The notes under the pieces are model-generated. The model was not told the origin of the DNA and searched no databases. It saw only the letters and a list, made by a program, of their open reading frames with translations. A DNA stretch of 64,000 nt from Nitrospira sp. (lineage in GTDB: Bacteria; Nitrospirota; Nitrospiria; Nitrospirales; Nitrospiraceae). The stretch lies in NCBI GenBank assembly GCA_020846195.1, contig JADLEJ010000023.1, positions 62,001-126,000 of the forward strand, in the 5' to 3' direction. Every line of letters begins with the position of its first letter. Position 1 is the stretch's first letter. Positions 36,405-45,958 of this stretch are shown in pieces. A program made the translations under genes and the position numbers.

Positions 36405-36773
36405 TCTCCCCTTTGCAACCGATACGATGACGCCCCGCGGTCGGCTCCCCTACTGCACAGCGATTTCATCGCGCTCGGAATCAAACCCCAAATGCGATTC
36501 GCCGTTTTCAGCTCACACGGGTGGATGCAAAGGGAACAAGTGAGGCAGATCTGCTGGCGTGCAGTGCAAATCCTACATAGTTGCCGCATTCACATCACAC
36601 TTCAATTTAGATTCTCTCATTAAGCCTCCCTAATCTTGCTGCAATATCTTCATGATTGCGGCCCCGCCTTCTCATATTCAATCCAGCATCACTTTTGCTT
36701 CGTAGAGGTACATAAGCAACAGAAAGACCGATGAATCTTCTTGCTCCCAGACAACTCTAACAGGAGTGAACGG
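36405..36773. other. Divergent region between trmI and sigma factor, 369 bases
   Basis: AT-rich in the middle (36590-36660). It must hold promoters for trmI on the left and the sigma gene on the right; no box pair is good enough to name. A 32-codon open frame at about 36534 lacks a ribosome site and is not called. Confidence 0.4.
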
Positions 36774-38066
36774 ATGCGAAACCAAGAGACCACAAGAGGT
36801 GACGCGATGGAACATGAAGACCTGCGGATAACAGACAACGTAGACGACCAGACCATGACAGCCGACGTCGACACCGACGACGCTGACGCCAGCGATGCGA
36901 TTGAAGCGATCGGCCGGGAAGCGGAAGTGGATGTGGAGCCGGCGGAACAAGAGACGGAAACCGCCACGCTCAAGACAAGCCCTGGCGCAAGCCCCTTCCT
37001 TCTGGAATCGCTCTACTTTCGCTCGTTCGGCGAGCGCGCGCTGCTGACACGAGAAGAAGAAATCGCTTTGGCAAAGCGCCTGGACGAAGGCTCGCGCCGC
37101 ATTCGAGTCGCATTGAGAGGGGTGCTGAAAATTCTGGCGCGCGCGAAGCGCACTCCCGTTCTGCTGGAGTCGACAAAGGCCCTTCAACTGGCGCGCGGGC
37201 TCAGCGGGTTTTCCGCCACCGCGCTCGATAAGGTCGAGCAGGCGATTCTGAACATTCTGAAGCCTGTGGACCGGGAGATGAAACCGGCAGCCACCGTCGC
37301 GAAGCAGCTCAAAACCTTGCTCGATGAAATGCGTGCCGCCCGGCTCGTCTTGGAGCGAGGGAAAGATGAGATGGTCCGCTGCAATCTCCGCCTGGTGGTG
37401 GATGTTGCGAAGCATTACACGCATCGCGGCCTGACCCTGTTAGATCTGGTGCAAGAAGGAAATATCGGATTGATGAAAGCCGCCGAGCGGTATCAACACC
37501 GGAAGGGCTTTAAGTTCAGCACCTACGCAACCTGGTGGATTCGCCAAGGGATCACGCGGGCCCTGGCGGATCAGTCGCGGACGATCCGTATCCCCGTACA
37601 CCAGACAGAGGCGTCCAGCCGGATTCTCCGAGTCACGCGCCGGCTCGGCCAACAGTTCGGCCGTCCAGCCAAACTGGAGGAGATTGCCAGCGTCCTGCGA
37701 ATGAGACCGGAACGGCTGCAGGAAACCGTGCAGGCCTTTCAAGAGCCTGTCGCGCTCGAACGGCCAGTCGGAGACGGGGATACGGAATTCGGAGAGATGA
37801 TTCCCGATCACCAAATCCCGCCGCCCGATGCGCATGTGCATCGCACGGAGATGACGCAACAGCTGGATCGCATCTTGAACACTTTAACGCCAAGAGAGCA
37901 GACGGTCATCCGGCTCAGGTTCGGGATCGGGCATGATGAGCCCTGCACTCTTGAACAAGTCGGCCAAAATCTGTCGGTGACCCGTGAACGAATCCGGCAA
38001 ATCGAGGCCAAAGCCTTAAAGAAGCTCAAGACGCCGGAAATCAAAGAGCTGTTTGCGGCAATTAAG
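36774..38066 (+). CDS. Alternative sigma-70 factor (group 2, RpoD/RpoS-like)
   Basis: 431 residues. An acidic N terminus (residues 1-75, with runs such as DVDTDDADASDAIEAIGREA) replaces region 1.1. Then region 1.2 (SLYFRSFGERALLTREEE), region 2 (NLRLVVDVAKHYTHRGLTLL, GLMKAAERYQHRKGFKFSTY, WWIRQGITRALADQSRTIRI), region 3, and region 4 with LTPREQTVIRLRFGIG and SVTRERIRQIEAKALKKLK. The large non-conserved insert of primary RpoD is absent, so it is probably a group 2 factor. Start by ACAGGAG before ATG 36774. Stop TAA at 38067-38069 follows. Confidence 0.85.
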
Positions 38067-38087
38067 TAACGTTCCCCCCTCTCCGTC

Positions 38088-38119
38088 AACCGGCGCGCGA
38101 GTCCCCTCGCGCGCCGGTT
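38088..38119 (+). terminator. Rho-independent terminator after the sigma gene
   Basis: AACCGGCGCGCGAG, TCCC loop, and its exact complement give a 14-bp GC-rich stem 19 bases after the sigma stop, followed by CCGTCTTTCCCC. The T tail is short but the stem is very strong. Confidence 0.65.
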
Positions 38120-38198
38120 CCGTCTTTCCCCAACCCTTCAGGTGTGAGAGAATGCACCCCACGTTTAATTCGCATCTCCTACGTATCGAAAAATACCG

Positions 38199-39245
38199 AT
38201 GACGCTGCCTCAACCATTCATCCAGTTTCTGTTGTCACAGGCTGTGAGAATTCTCGCAATCGCAGTCCTTGGAACCGTCGCATGGAACACCCCCGCGATT
38301 GCTGAAGAAAAGCCCCTGTCGGTACCGGCCGCCGTCGCCAAGGTGCGTCCCTCCGTCGTCACGATTTTGACGCGCGGCATGCCCTCAGCTCCATCTCTGC
38401 ATGGCACTCAATCAGGGTCCGGCTCGGGCATTGTGCTCGATACCACCGGCTACATCCTGACAAACAATCATTTGGTCGAAGGGGTCACGAGTCTCGTCGT
38501 GGGGTTACCGACCGGGCGATTGACACCGGGCCGCGTGACGGCGCGGGATTTTCTATTGGACCTCGCCTTGGTCAAAATTAACGCGACGGATCTTGCCCCA
38601 GCCACACTGAAAGCCTCCGCAGCCTTGGAGATTGGAGAAACCGTCGTCGCGATCGGAAACCCCCTAGCCCTCAAAGGAGGATCGACGGTCACCGTGGGGG
38701 TCGTCAGCGCACTGGAACGTTCGGTGCTCACTCCTAACGGCGAGACGTTATACAATCTGATCCAGACGGATGCGGCGATCAACCCCGGGACCAGTGGTGG
38801 CCCGCTCGTGGATTTATCCGGCCAAGTCGTCGGCATCAATGTCGCGATTGCGCCCTCGGCACAGGCGATCAGTTACGCCATTGCCATTGAAGCCGTCTAT
38901 CCGCACATCCGCTCGATGATGCTGCGCGGAACCATCTCTCGGCCGGACTTCGGGTTTACGCCGGTCACGGTCACGCCCAGTATCGCCGCCAGCTTCGGGC
39001 TGGAAGCAGAGCGCGGGATTCTCGCGCTGAACGTGGATCCGGCCAAGATCGCCGGCGCCGCGGGCTTGCAAACAGGCGATGTCATCACCGCCCTGGATCA
39101 ACGCCAGCTCTACAATATTGGGGACTTTTGGCATAGCGCGATGCAGGAAGACGAGCAGCCATCTCTTCACATGACCATCCAGGGGCGCACCGGCCAATCC
39201 ACCTTGACCATGCCACGGCCAGCGATGCAGAAATTCACGCCATGA
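38199..39245 (+). CDS. HtrA/Deg-like serine protease with PDZ domain
   Basis: 348 residues. A signal peptide or anchor (QAVRILAIAVLGTVAWNTPAIA) is followed by a trypsin-like domain with His91 (TNNHLV), Asp121 (LDLALVKI) and Ser199 in NPGTSGGPLV, where Thr replaces the usual Asn of GNSGGP. A single PDZ domain follows (about 245-340, RGILALNVDP...GLQTGDVITALDQ). Periplasmic quality-control protease is the likely role. Its stop overlaps the lipB start. Confidence 0.85.
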   Translation: MTLPQPFIQFLLSQAVRILAIAVLGTVAWNTPAIAEEKPLSVPAAVAKVRPSVVTILTRGMPSAPSLHGTQSGSGSGIVLDTTGYILTNNHLVEGVTSLVVGLPTGRLTPGRVTARDFLLDLALVKINATDLAPATLKASAALEIGETVVAIGNPLALKGGSTVTVGVVSALERSVLTPNGETLYNLIQTDAAINPGTSGGPLVDLSGQVVGINVAIAPSAQAISYAIAIEAVYPHIRSMMLRGTISRPDFGFTPVTVTPSIAASFGLEAERGILALNVDPAKIAGAAGLQTGDVITALDQRQLYNIGDFWHSAMQEDEQPSLHMTIQGRTGQSTLTMPRPAMQKFTP

Positions 39246-40003
39246 CAACACCGGCCGCTCTCAGTACGGTTCCCGTTATCGGCCAATCCCCACCGCCTGA
39301 GTCCCCCACTTCGACAGAAGTACTCTGGTTTTCCTCGCCAGTCCGCTACGCCGATGCCTGGGAACTTCAGATGCGCCTGCATCGCGAGCGAGTCATGAAC
39401 TCACGGCCCGATACCATCCTCATCCTCGAACACCAGCCGATCTATACCGTCGGCCGGCGAGCCCTGGCTTCCGACTGGGGAGGCGACCCCACAGCGATCC
39501 ACAGGGACGGAATCGAGATCCACCACGTTAACCGGGGAGGCTCTGTGACCTATCACGGACCCGGGCAACTCGTGGTGTACCCAATCCTTCGCCTGACAGA
39601 TCATGCCAGAGGGGTGCGCGCTTATGTGGAGCGCCTGGAAGAAGCAGTGATTCAATGTCTGCGGCAGAACGGAATTGCCGGCCATCGGGAAGCAAAGACC
39701 CCAGGCGTCTGGGTGACAGGCCTCCACCATGCCAAGATTGCATCGGTCGGAATTCGCGTGGATCGAGGCGTGACCATGCACGGGCTGGCCCTCAATGTGG
39801 ACATGAATCTCTCGCCATTTCGCGGGATCACTCCCTGCGGTTTGCACGGCAGCCATGCGACGTCAATGGCTGAAGTCGCCGGCCAACCGATGTCCTTAGT
39901 AGCCGTGGCGCAGTCGCTCCTGGATCAATTGAAGCAGGCCTTGGCTCTCAGGTGGACTGAGTCGCCGAGTCCCATCGAATTTCATACGGGCCTGCGATCA
40001 TGA
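39242..40003 (+). CDS. lipB: Octanoyltransferase LipB
   Basis: Transfers octanoate from acyl carrier protein to lipoyl domains. 253 residues; NRGGSVTYHGPGQLVVYPIL, TPGVWV, the catalytic lysine in HAKIASVGI and the catalytic Cys in GITPCGL. About 30 residues at the N terminus precede the usual fold. Coupled by ATGA to the protease gene. LipA is not in the window. Confidence 0.94.
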   Translation: MTTPAALSTVPVIGQSPPPESPTSTEVLWFSSPVRYADAWELQMRLHRERVMNSRPDTILILEHQPIYTVGRRALASDWGGDPTAIHRDGIEIHHVNRGGSVTYHGPGQLVVYPILRLTDHARGVRAYVERLEEAVIQCLRQNGIAGHREAKTPGVWVTGLHHAKIASVGIRVDRGVTMHGLALNVDMNLSPFRGITPCGLHGSHATSMAEVAGQPMSLVAVAQSLLDQLKQALALRWTESPSPIEFHTGLRS

Positions 40004-40039
40004 ACTCGATATTTTTTCTAGATGCGGAATGAGGGCACG

Positions 40040-41296
40040 ATGAAAGAATTCGACACCCCGACCTTTCGACTGGCCGTTTCCCAGTTCGACCAAGCAGCAG
40101 AGGCCATGCGCTTGGATCACAATCTGCGCGAGCGGCTCAAACAGCCTCAGCGGTCGCTTGTCGTCAGCGTTCCTGTCCAGATGGATAACGGTCGTGTCGA
40201 AGTCTTCACCGGATATCGGGTGCAGCACGACTCTTCGCGCGGCCCATCCAAGGGCGGTGTTCGCTATCACCCCGACGTCAATCTCGGGGAAGTGGCCGCG
40301 CTCGCCATGTGGATGACGTGGAAATGCGCCCTGGCAGGCTTGCCTTACGGCGGGGCCAAAGGCGGAGTAGCCGTCGCGCCCAAGCAGTTATCTCAGGCGG
40401 AACTTCAACGGCTGACCAGGCGCTACGCCGCGGAAATTTTCCCGCTGATCGGCCCCGATAAGGATGTCCCCGCGCCCGATGTGGGAACGGATGCCCAGGT
40501 GATGGCCTGGATGATGGACACCTATAGCCAGCAAGTCGGCTACGCCGTCCCCGGCGTGGTGACTGGAAAACCGCTCTCGCTCGGCGGCAGCTTGGGTCGA
40601 GAAGAAGCAACGGGGCGAGGCGTGGCCTATGTCACCGTGGAAGCGCTCCGGCATCTCAATCTTTCCATCGACCGCGCCACAGTCGCAATCCAAGGGTTTG
40701 GCAATGTCGGGTCGCACACCGCCCGCATCCTCGAGCAAGAAGGAGCCCGTGTCGTTGCGATCAGCGATGTCACGGGCGGTCTCTATCACGAGAAGGGACT
40801 CAACATTCGGGATCTTCTGGACCGCTACAAAACAAAGAACCAGCCCCTCAAAGACATCGCGATGGGCGACTGGATCACCAACGAGGAGTTGCTCCGGCTT
40901 CCATGCACCGTGCTGGTCCCAGCCGCGCTGTCGGAACAAATCACCGTGCATAATGCCGCCGCCCTTCAGTGCCGGATCCTCGCCGAGGGCGCCAACGGAC
41001 CGACCACGCTTGAAGCCGATCGAATCCTCGAGGACAACGGCGTCTTCATTATCCCCGATATCCTTGCCAATTCCGGCGGCGTCATTGTGTCCTATTTCGA
41101 ATGGGTTCAGGATCTGCAACGATTCTTCTGGAATGAAACGGATATCCGAAAGCGACTCCAAGACATTATCACGTCGGCATTTCACCAGACCAAGCTGTTC
41201 GCCACCGAGAAGAGAGTCTCTATGCGGATGGCCGCACTGATGAACGGAATCGACAAGGTCGCCCAAGCTCATGTGCAACGGGGTCTGTACCCATGA
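40040..41296 (+). CDS. Glu/Leu/Phe/Val dehydrogenase (glutamate dehydrogenase)
   Basis: 418 residues. N-terminal dimerisation domain with YRVQHDSSRGPSKGGVRYHPDV, the catalytic lysine motif KCALAGLPYGGAKGGV, DVPAPDVGTD, then the Rossmann domain with IQGFGNVGSHTARIL and LAEGANGPTT. It interconverts glutamate and 2-oxoglutarate with ammonia. The pattern matches the NAD-type hexameric group better than the GdhA type. GAGGG precedes ATG 40040. Confidence 0.9.
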   Translation: MKEFDTPTFRLAVSQFDQAAEAMRLDHNLRERLKQPQRSLVVSVPVQMDNGRVEVFTGYRVQHDSSRGPSKGGVRYHPDVNLGEVAALAMWMTWKCALAGLPYGGAKGGVAVAPKQLSQAELQRLTRRYAAEIFPLIGPDKDVPAPDVGTDAQVMAWMMDTYSQQVGYAVPGVVTGKPLSLGGSLGREEATGRGVAYVTVEALRHLNLSIDRATVAIQGFGNVGSHTARILEQEGARVVAISDVTGGLYHEKGLNIRDLLDRYKTKNQPLKDIAMGDWITNEELLRLPCTVLVPAALSEQITVHNAAALQCRILAEGANGPTTLEADRILEDNGVFIIPDILANSGGVIVSYFEWVQDLQRFFWNETDIRKRLQDIITSAFHQTKLFATEKRVSMRMAALMNGIDKVAQAHVQRGLYP

Positions 41297-41339
41297 GCAG
41301 AACCGTCTTGTTATCGCCCCCTGTTTCCGCTGGTTCATC

Positions 41340-41729
41340 ATGAGGGACTATGCCTTGGCCGCCATCGCGGGAATCTGGCTCGCTGACGGATGCTCTCTCT
41401 TGCTGGCACCCCGCTTTATGGTTGAGCGCCTGCGGGAAGTCATTCGCCAACAGCCCGCAATCTGGACCTGGCAGTGGCTGTCGGTCGTCTCGGGAGCGGT
41501 CCTTCTGATCGCGGCCCTTCCGCTCATCCACCAACCTCTATGGATTATGACCGCCCTCGTCATGCTCATCAAAGGAGTGTTCCTCGCGCTCGGACCGGAA
41601 GCCTGGCGAGCGCGCGTAGTGGAATGGTGCTTAGCCAGAGAGGATGTGGATTACCGATTTGTCGGGATCGGGTTGTGCACGCTTGCCGCGCTCCTTCTCC
41701 ATGCGCTAGGGTGGCTGGGCCCGGCATAG
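41340..41729 (+). CDS. Small multi-span membrane protein
   Basis: 129 residues with about four membrane segments (DYALAAIAGIWLADGCSLLL, WQWLSVVSGAVLLIAALPLI, LWIMTALVMLIKGVFLALG, FVGIGLCTLAALLLHALGWL). No family recognised. Lies 43 bases after the dehydrogenase in the same direction. ATG 41340 removes a polar leader that overlaps it. Confidence 0.6.
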   Translation: MRDYALAAIAGIWLADGCSLLLAPRFMVERLREVIRQQPAIWTWQWLSVVSGAVLLIAALPLIHQPLWIMTALVMLIKGVFLALGPEAWRARVVEWCLAREDVDYRFVGIGLCTLAALLLHALGWLGPA

Positions 41730-41746
41730 TTGGAGGAAGGAGAATC

Positions 41747-42046
41747 ATGACCGCGAATCGTGCCGCCATCGCATCGGCCTGGGAAACACATTGCCTCGAC
41801 GGATGGCCTATCTTTTCCAGCCCCAATCAAGGACAGCTAATGACCATCGACACCGTCATCAGCGGCTGCGTCGTGTTTTTCCTGGACAGCCCGGAAGGAT
41901 TAGACCCTCAGCGCATCGAGATTCTGAAAGACTGCCTGGCGGATCTCGAAGAGGTAACCTCGGAATTGGAGACAGATTGTCAACCGTACTTTATGCGGTT
42001 GCATCGTCTCGGCGAACTACTGCTAGCCTCCGCCATACCCGCCTGA
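41747..42046 (+). CDS. Small hypothetical protein
   Basis: 99 residues, soluble, with a central ISGCVVFFLDSPEGLDPQRI and a helical C terminus. GGAGGAAGGAG lies 5 bases before the ATG, so the start is well supported. No family recognised. Probably in one unit with the membrane protein before it. Confidence 0.6.
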   Translation: MTANRAAIASAWETHCLDGWPIFSSPNQGQLMTIDTVISGCVVFFLDSPEGLDPQRIEILKDCLADLEEVTSELETDCQPYFMRLHRLGELLLASAIPA

Positions 42047-42108
42047 AACGCCTCTTGTTGTGCCGATTCCCCTATCCACGGTTCTTCGCGCTCTCAATTG
42101 GGCCTTTC

Positions 42109-42137
42109 TTGCAAGTTCATCTTCCCTTGGATAAAAT
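42109..42137 (+). promoter_or_regulatory. Candidate promoter of the secreted protein gene
   Basis: TTGCAA (42109-42114), 17-base spacer, TAAAAT (42132-42137), about 90 bases upstream of ATG 42229. Confidence 0.4.
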
Positions 42138-42228
42138 GCTCAAAACTATAGGACATTTGCCGATCTTCAAAACGGCCGGAACATTTTCTACGATCAACCG
42201 ATGTCGTTGATCTGCAAAAGGGGAAACG

Positions 42229-42762
42229 ATGAGGAAGAAATGCGAATTGCCGGTGCTGACCATAGTGCTCATGGCGATCCTCATCGGTGGGACCTCATCG
42301 CTGCATGCCGAGCCTTATGAATTAAGCAGAAACGATGTGATGGAATTGAAGGAGATTTCCAGCCCGACCGTGTCGCTGTTCGGGGTGAAATTAGGCGACT
42401 CCGAATCCAAGGCGCTGGAGGTCTTAGTCAATGAAAAGATTGCCGGGATCAAAGCGGAACAGGAAGCCGCCTTTATTTTCCTGATCGATCAACGAAAGCC
42501 CACCGGCCCAATGGCCGGCGTCCGCGTCCAGGACGGGAAAGTCGATCTGATTTTCATCAACAACCGATTCACCCACAAGGCGCGCGGCGTTTTCAGGAAT
42601 GTGCTGAACAGCGAAAGCCCTGAGGATATCCGGAAATTATTAGGCAAAGAAGAGTACGGAGATGAAAACGTGATGGGCGCCGTCATGGCCTATGACAAGC
42701 AAGGCTTTCAGGTGAATTACCTCGGGAAGGACGTCAACATCGAGTTCTCCTCCCCTCGTTAA
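42229..42762 (+). CDS. Secreted hypothetical protein
   Basis: 177 residues with a clear signal peptide (VLTIVLMAILIGGTSSLHAE). The mature part repeats short acidic/basic blocks (LFGVKLGDSESKALEVLVNE, DLIFINNRFTHKARGVFRNV, SPEDIRKLLGKEEYGDENV), a pattern of the kind seen in proteins comparing substrate-like GxxLGdsxxxv modules, but no family is certain. AAAAGGGGAAACG precedes the ATG. Confidence 0.6.
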   Translation: MRKKCELPVLTIVLMAILIGGTSSLHAEPYELSRNDVMELKEISSPTVSLFGVKLGDSESKALEVLVNEKIAGIKAEQEAAFIFLIDQRKPTGPMAGVRVQDGKVDLIFINNRFTHKARGVFRNVLNSESPEDIRKLLGKEEYGDENVMGAVMAYDKQGFQVNYLGKDVNIEFSSPR

Positions 42763-43095
42763 TTCTCAGCGGTTCAACAAACCCTTCCGCCCATGCCTAG
42801 CAAATCAGCTATTTGCTGCTCGTATACGTTGCCTCAACGGGGCTAGCAGTAGGAGTCTCCCATTGTGCGGCGTCAATGAAGAGTTCTACCACTCTCGCGA
42901 GATCGTGCCGCTTAGCCCAAACCTAGATCCAGGATTACCGGCATCGACAGACTTGTGAGGGTGCCTAATTCGGCGAGACGGTCTCTGGCACAGAGATCTT
43001 GCTAACCCCGCAAGACATCTGAAGCACTGCTCAACTAAAATTTGAAGGCTGCGAGCAGAACGAATCCTGAGGATCAATAGAGGCGAAGAGGAAGC
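42763..43095. other. Convergent intergenic region, 333 bases
   Basis: Between the secreted protein and the leftward carboxypeptidase. No gene, clear terminator or repeat is seen on either strand; a 63-codon open frame on the minus strand is low quality. Confidence 0.4.
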
Positions 43096-43986
43096 TTATC
43101 GCGCTGTTGCCGTAGATTTAAGTCCGAAATCGATAAGGCTCACGGCGGTATTCCAGCGGCGATTGGAGTTCAAAATCACAACCAGCAAATCGCTGCCATT
43201 TTGCGAAACTTTCGCAATGAGACAGCGGCCTGCCTTCGACGTAAATCCGGTCTTGACGCCTTCCACGCCGGGGATGCGGCCGAGCAACCGGTTCGTGCTG
43301 TGCAACACATACGCGCGATGACCGCTAATCGGGGTAATGATCTCACGCTCCTCGCGTACCAGCGCGCGAAAGACCGGGTTCTGGAGAGCAACTTCGCTAA
43401 GCTTCGCCAGATCCTCTGCCGTCGAGTAATGCTCGGGGCCATCGAATCCACAGCCGTTGCTGAAATGAGTATCGGTCAACCCGAGCGCGGCAGCCTTCGC
43501 ATTCATGAGCATGACAAACTGCTCTTCATCGCCGCCAACATGTTCGACTGCCGCCAGGCACGCATCGTTCGCCGACACAATCAGCATGGCTTTGAGCAAA
43601 TCTTCGAGTTTGAACACCTCTCCTGGACGAAGCCGAAGATGCGTTTTAGGCGCCCGCGCGGCATTGCGGCTGATAGTCGCCTGATCGTCCAACTTCCCCT
43701 TCTCTAAAATCACCAGCGCGGACATGATTTTCGTGAGACTCGCGGGCGAGAGCCGCTTGAGCGATTCGTGCTGGTACAGCACGCGACCGGAACGCAGCTC
43801 TTTCATGAAAATGCTATGAGCGGGGGCCACGCGCCACGGAAGCCGGTCGCCCGACGCGCTCGCAGCTTGAACCTGGCGCTTATGCTTCTGTCTATACTCG
43901 GCCTGGGCGTCGAGAGGAATTCCCGCCGCCACGGTTCCAAACACCGCAGCCAAGACTGTTGCCAGGAGAATAAATGACCTGCCCAA
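43096..43986 (-). CDS. D-alanyl-D-alanine carboxypeptidase (S11)
   Basis: 296 residues. A signal peptide (FILLATVLAAVFGTVAAGIPLDAQA) and the three penicillin-binding motifs: SLTK (S83, K86), SAND (S138, N140) and KTG (K245). It trims the terminal D-Ala of peptidoglycan stem peptides in the periplasm. It lacks the C-terminal beta domain and membrane helix of PBP5, so it is PBP7/DacF-like. A TTG start at 43986 is chosen: GGAAGGAG ends 7 bases upstream, whereas the GTG at 44013 precedes that site. Confidence 0.88.
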   Translation of the reverse strand: MGRSFILLATVLAAVFGTVAAGIPLDAQAEYRQKHKRQVQAASASGDRLPWRVAPAHSIFMKELRSGRVLYQHESLKRLSPASLTKIMSALVILEKGKLDDQATISRNAARAPKTHLRLRPGEVFKLEDLLKAMLIVSANDACLAAVEHVGGDEEQFVMLMNAKAAALGLTDTHFSNGCGFDGPEHYSTAEDLAKLSEVALQNPVFRALVREEREIITPISGHRAYVLHSTNRLLGRIPGVEGVKTGFTSKAGRCLIAKVSQNGSDLLVVILNSNRRWNTAVSLIDFGLKSTATAR

Positions 43987-44027
43987 TGAAGCACTCCTTC
44001 CACAGAACGGCACGCGACAGGGATACC

Positions 44028-44216
44028 TTACAGCGGATAGGACTCCCGCACTTTCCCACCTCGCACACCGCTATCGATTACCTTATGAAAAAACCGCAGC
44101 ACGTCCGCAAGATCAATCCAAAACCCGCAGTTCAGACAGCGCGCAAAAAGCCGCCGATTCATGAGCGTATAGTGCCGCTCGACCATCATGAACCCTTTGC
44201 ATTTCAAGCAACGCAT
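44028..44216 (-). CDS. Small zinc-ribbon protein
   Basis: 62 residues from ATG 44216: MRCLKCKGFMMVERHYTLM then LFARCLNCGFWIDL, two CxxC pairs about 25 residues apart, and a helical tail. The CxxCxGxM...ARCLNCG pattern matches the tiny protein at 13501. Starting at 44216 clears the upstream gene, while 44258 would overlap it by 23 bases. Confidence 0.55.
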   Translation of the reverse strand: MRCLKCKGFMMVERHYTLMNRRLFARCLNCGFWIDLADVLRFFHKVIDSGVRGGKVRESYPL

Positions 44217-44235
44217 GCATCGGCCTACAGGGCCA

Positions 44236-44442
44236 CTACCGAAGTCGATTGAGAACAACCGCTAAGCATCCGGCCAGCAGGCCGCCGCCAAGAATGGTTG
44301 TGCCGAACGAGACCGCCGCGGTAGTGCCTGAAGCGGGCTGAGTCCCTTCCAGCAAATCGCGAATCCCCCCCTGCACCATGAGGACAGCAAGGGTCAACAC
44401 TGATCCCATTGCAAACCACCAGGTAAATGTTCTCAGGGGCAT
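44236..44442 (-). CDS. Small two-span membrane protein
   Basis: 68 residues: MPLRTFTWWFAMGSVLTLAV opens a first membrane segment, a short loop (RDLLEGTQPASGTT) follows, then AVSFGTTILGGGLLAGCLAVVL. A GTG three codons earlier (44451) is an alternative start. Probably expressed with the zinc-ribbon gene 19 bases downstream. Function unknown. Confidence 0.5.
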   Translation of the reverse strand: MPLRTFTWWFAMGSVLTLAVLMVQGGIRDLLEGTQPASGTTAAVSFGTTILGGGLLAGCLAVVLNRLR

Positions 44443-44553
44443 TCCGCTCACACGGACAACAAGGTATTATCGAGTTATCGCACCTGTCGGCCACTCTAAC
44501 GGAGGGTCCAAGACCTGTCAAGAAGTGCCCGTATTGCGCATCTCGCAGGGATG

Positions 44554-45720
44554 TCACCGCTCATTCGAGTCGATCGGCGCGGGTTTTACCGCCTTCAATC
44601 CGCGGTGGAGAAAAATGGACACGGTTCCGTTTCCATTATCGGCTGTCACCAACCCAGGCTCTTCGACGGCTTTTGTGGTCACCCAAAATGTCGCGAGCGC
44701 AAACGGGCCCGCTTTTGCGAGATAGTTCCTAGGTGGATAGTGGAAGGTTCCGTCGCCTTTGCCAAAGAGAATCGACAGATCGTTGGACTGCAAATTCGCA
44801 ATGGCGACATCGAGGATCCGATCGCCATTGAAATCGCGAGTGACGCCTGAGATGGGGCCGGCATCGGCGCCGGAATCCGTTCCCGGCCGAAAGGTGCCAT
44901 CGCCATTGCCCAGGTAGGTTGTGAAACTGTCCCGCTCGCCATTGATCACGAGCAGATCGCGCTGGCGGTCGTTGTTGAAATCGGCAAATACCGCGGAGAG
45001 CGGACGCTTGCCGGTCCGATAGTCTTGCGGCTTGCGAAACGTCCCATCCCCATTGCCCAGCCAGATTGAGACTGCATTCGACATGGGGCCGCCGTTGGTC
45101 ACGACCATATCGACCTTCCCATCGCCGCTCAAATCCGACAACGAAACAGATGTGGGCGTATCGCCGTAGGTGTATTGCGCGCCATGGTGAAACTCCGGCG
45201 TGCCGGTTCCAAGAAATATTTGGATTTTATCGTTTCGCAACGCAACCACGACATCGGGATGGCCATCGCCATTCAGATCCTCAGTGGCGAGGGCGACCGG
45301 CGTTCGATGAACCGGATAATGCGGTCCCTCTTCAAACTTGCCGTTGCCTCGCCCCATCAAAAAGGCGATTTCATCGCCTCCCGAGCAGGCTAGCGCGATG
45401 TCGGCATGGGTGTCGTGGTTAAAGTCCGCCATGACCAGCGTTCGTGGCTCCTGACACACTTTGATCTGAGTTTGCTCACCGAAACTTCCATCGCCATTGC
45501 CCAGCAAGATCGAGAGAGTGTTGCTGGAAATATTCGTCGTGATGAGATCTGTAAACGTATCGTGATTGAAATCGCCCGTCGTAATCGTTGTGGGATTTTT
45601 CCCGACTTTATAACTCGCGTAGTAATAGAAGAGATCGGGAGGTTGATAGGGATCGACCTTCGTGCAAGACCATATCCCAATGGCCAAAGCGACGCACATC
45701 GCGACTTTTACGGCATGCAT
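44554..45720 (-). CDS. FG-GAP/VCBS-repeat propeller lipoprotein
   Basis: 388 residues. Lipoprotein signal MHAVKVAMCVALAIGIWSC, then six clear FG-GAP units of about 47 residues, each with a DxNxDxxxD loop (DFNHDTFTDL, DFNHDTHADI, DLNGDGHPDV, DLSGDGKVDM, DFNNDRQRDL, DFNGDRILDV) and a GNGDGTF-type turn, plus a degenerate seventh near the C terminus. This suggests a seven-bladed calcium-binding beta-propeller at the cell surface, likely adhesive or binding. ATG 45720 gives the lipobox; 45771 is a longer option. Confidence 0.8.
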   Translation of the reverse strand: MHAVKVAMCVALAIGIWSCTKVDPYQPPDLFYYYASYKVGKNPTTITTGDFNHDTFTDLITTNISSNTLSILLGNGDGSFGEQTQIKVCQEPRTLVMADFNHDTHADIALACSGGDEIAFLMGRGNGKFEEGPHYPVHRTPVALATEDLNGDGHPDVVVALRNDKIQIFLGTGTPEFHHGAQYTYGDTPTSVSLSDLSGDGKVDMVVTNGGPMSNAVSIWLGNGDGTFRKPQDYRTGKRPLSAVFADFNNDRQRDLLVINGERDSFTTYLGNGDGTFRPGTDSGADAGPISGVTRDFNGDRILDVAIANLQSNDLSILFGKGDGTFHYPPRNYLAKAGPFALATFWVTTKAVEEPGLVTADNGNGTVSIFLHRGLKAVKPAPIDSNER

Positions 45721-45904
45721 CTCTCGATACAAGACACAAAGAGAGACAGACTTCACAGCGTCCCTTTTCACAAATAGGCCGATAGGCCTACCGCTTCCCG
45801 GCCTATTGCCCTATGCACCAAAACCATTGATCCATCGAAGTATACAGAGGGCTTGTTTCACCATGCAATCGACTGGATTTCTTCCTAGGATATACGAATC
45901 GGCC

Positions 45905-45934
45905 TTGTTGATCTCACGAGACTTGCGTTAGAAT
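45905..45934 (+). promoter_or_regulatory. Candidate promoter of the 45959 gene
   Basis: TTGTTG (45905-45910), 18-base spacer, TAGAAT (45929-45934); the ATG is 25 bases downstream with GAGGAGG between. Confidence 0.45.
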
Positions 45935-45958
45935 GGGGCTCACTTTGAGGAGGGTGCA

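Noticed and set aside
36534..36632. 32-codon plus-strand frame upstream of the sigma gene
   Set aside because: No ribosome site and no conserved look.
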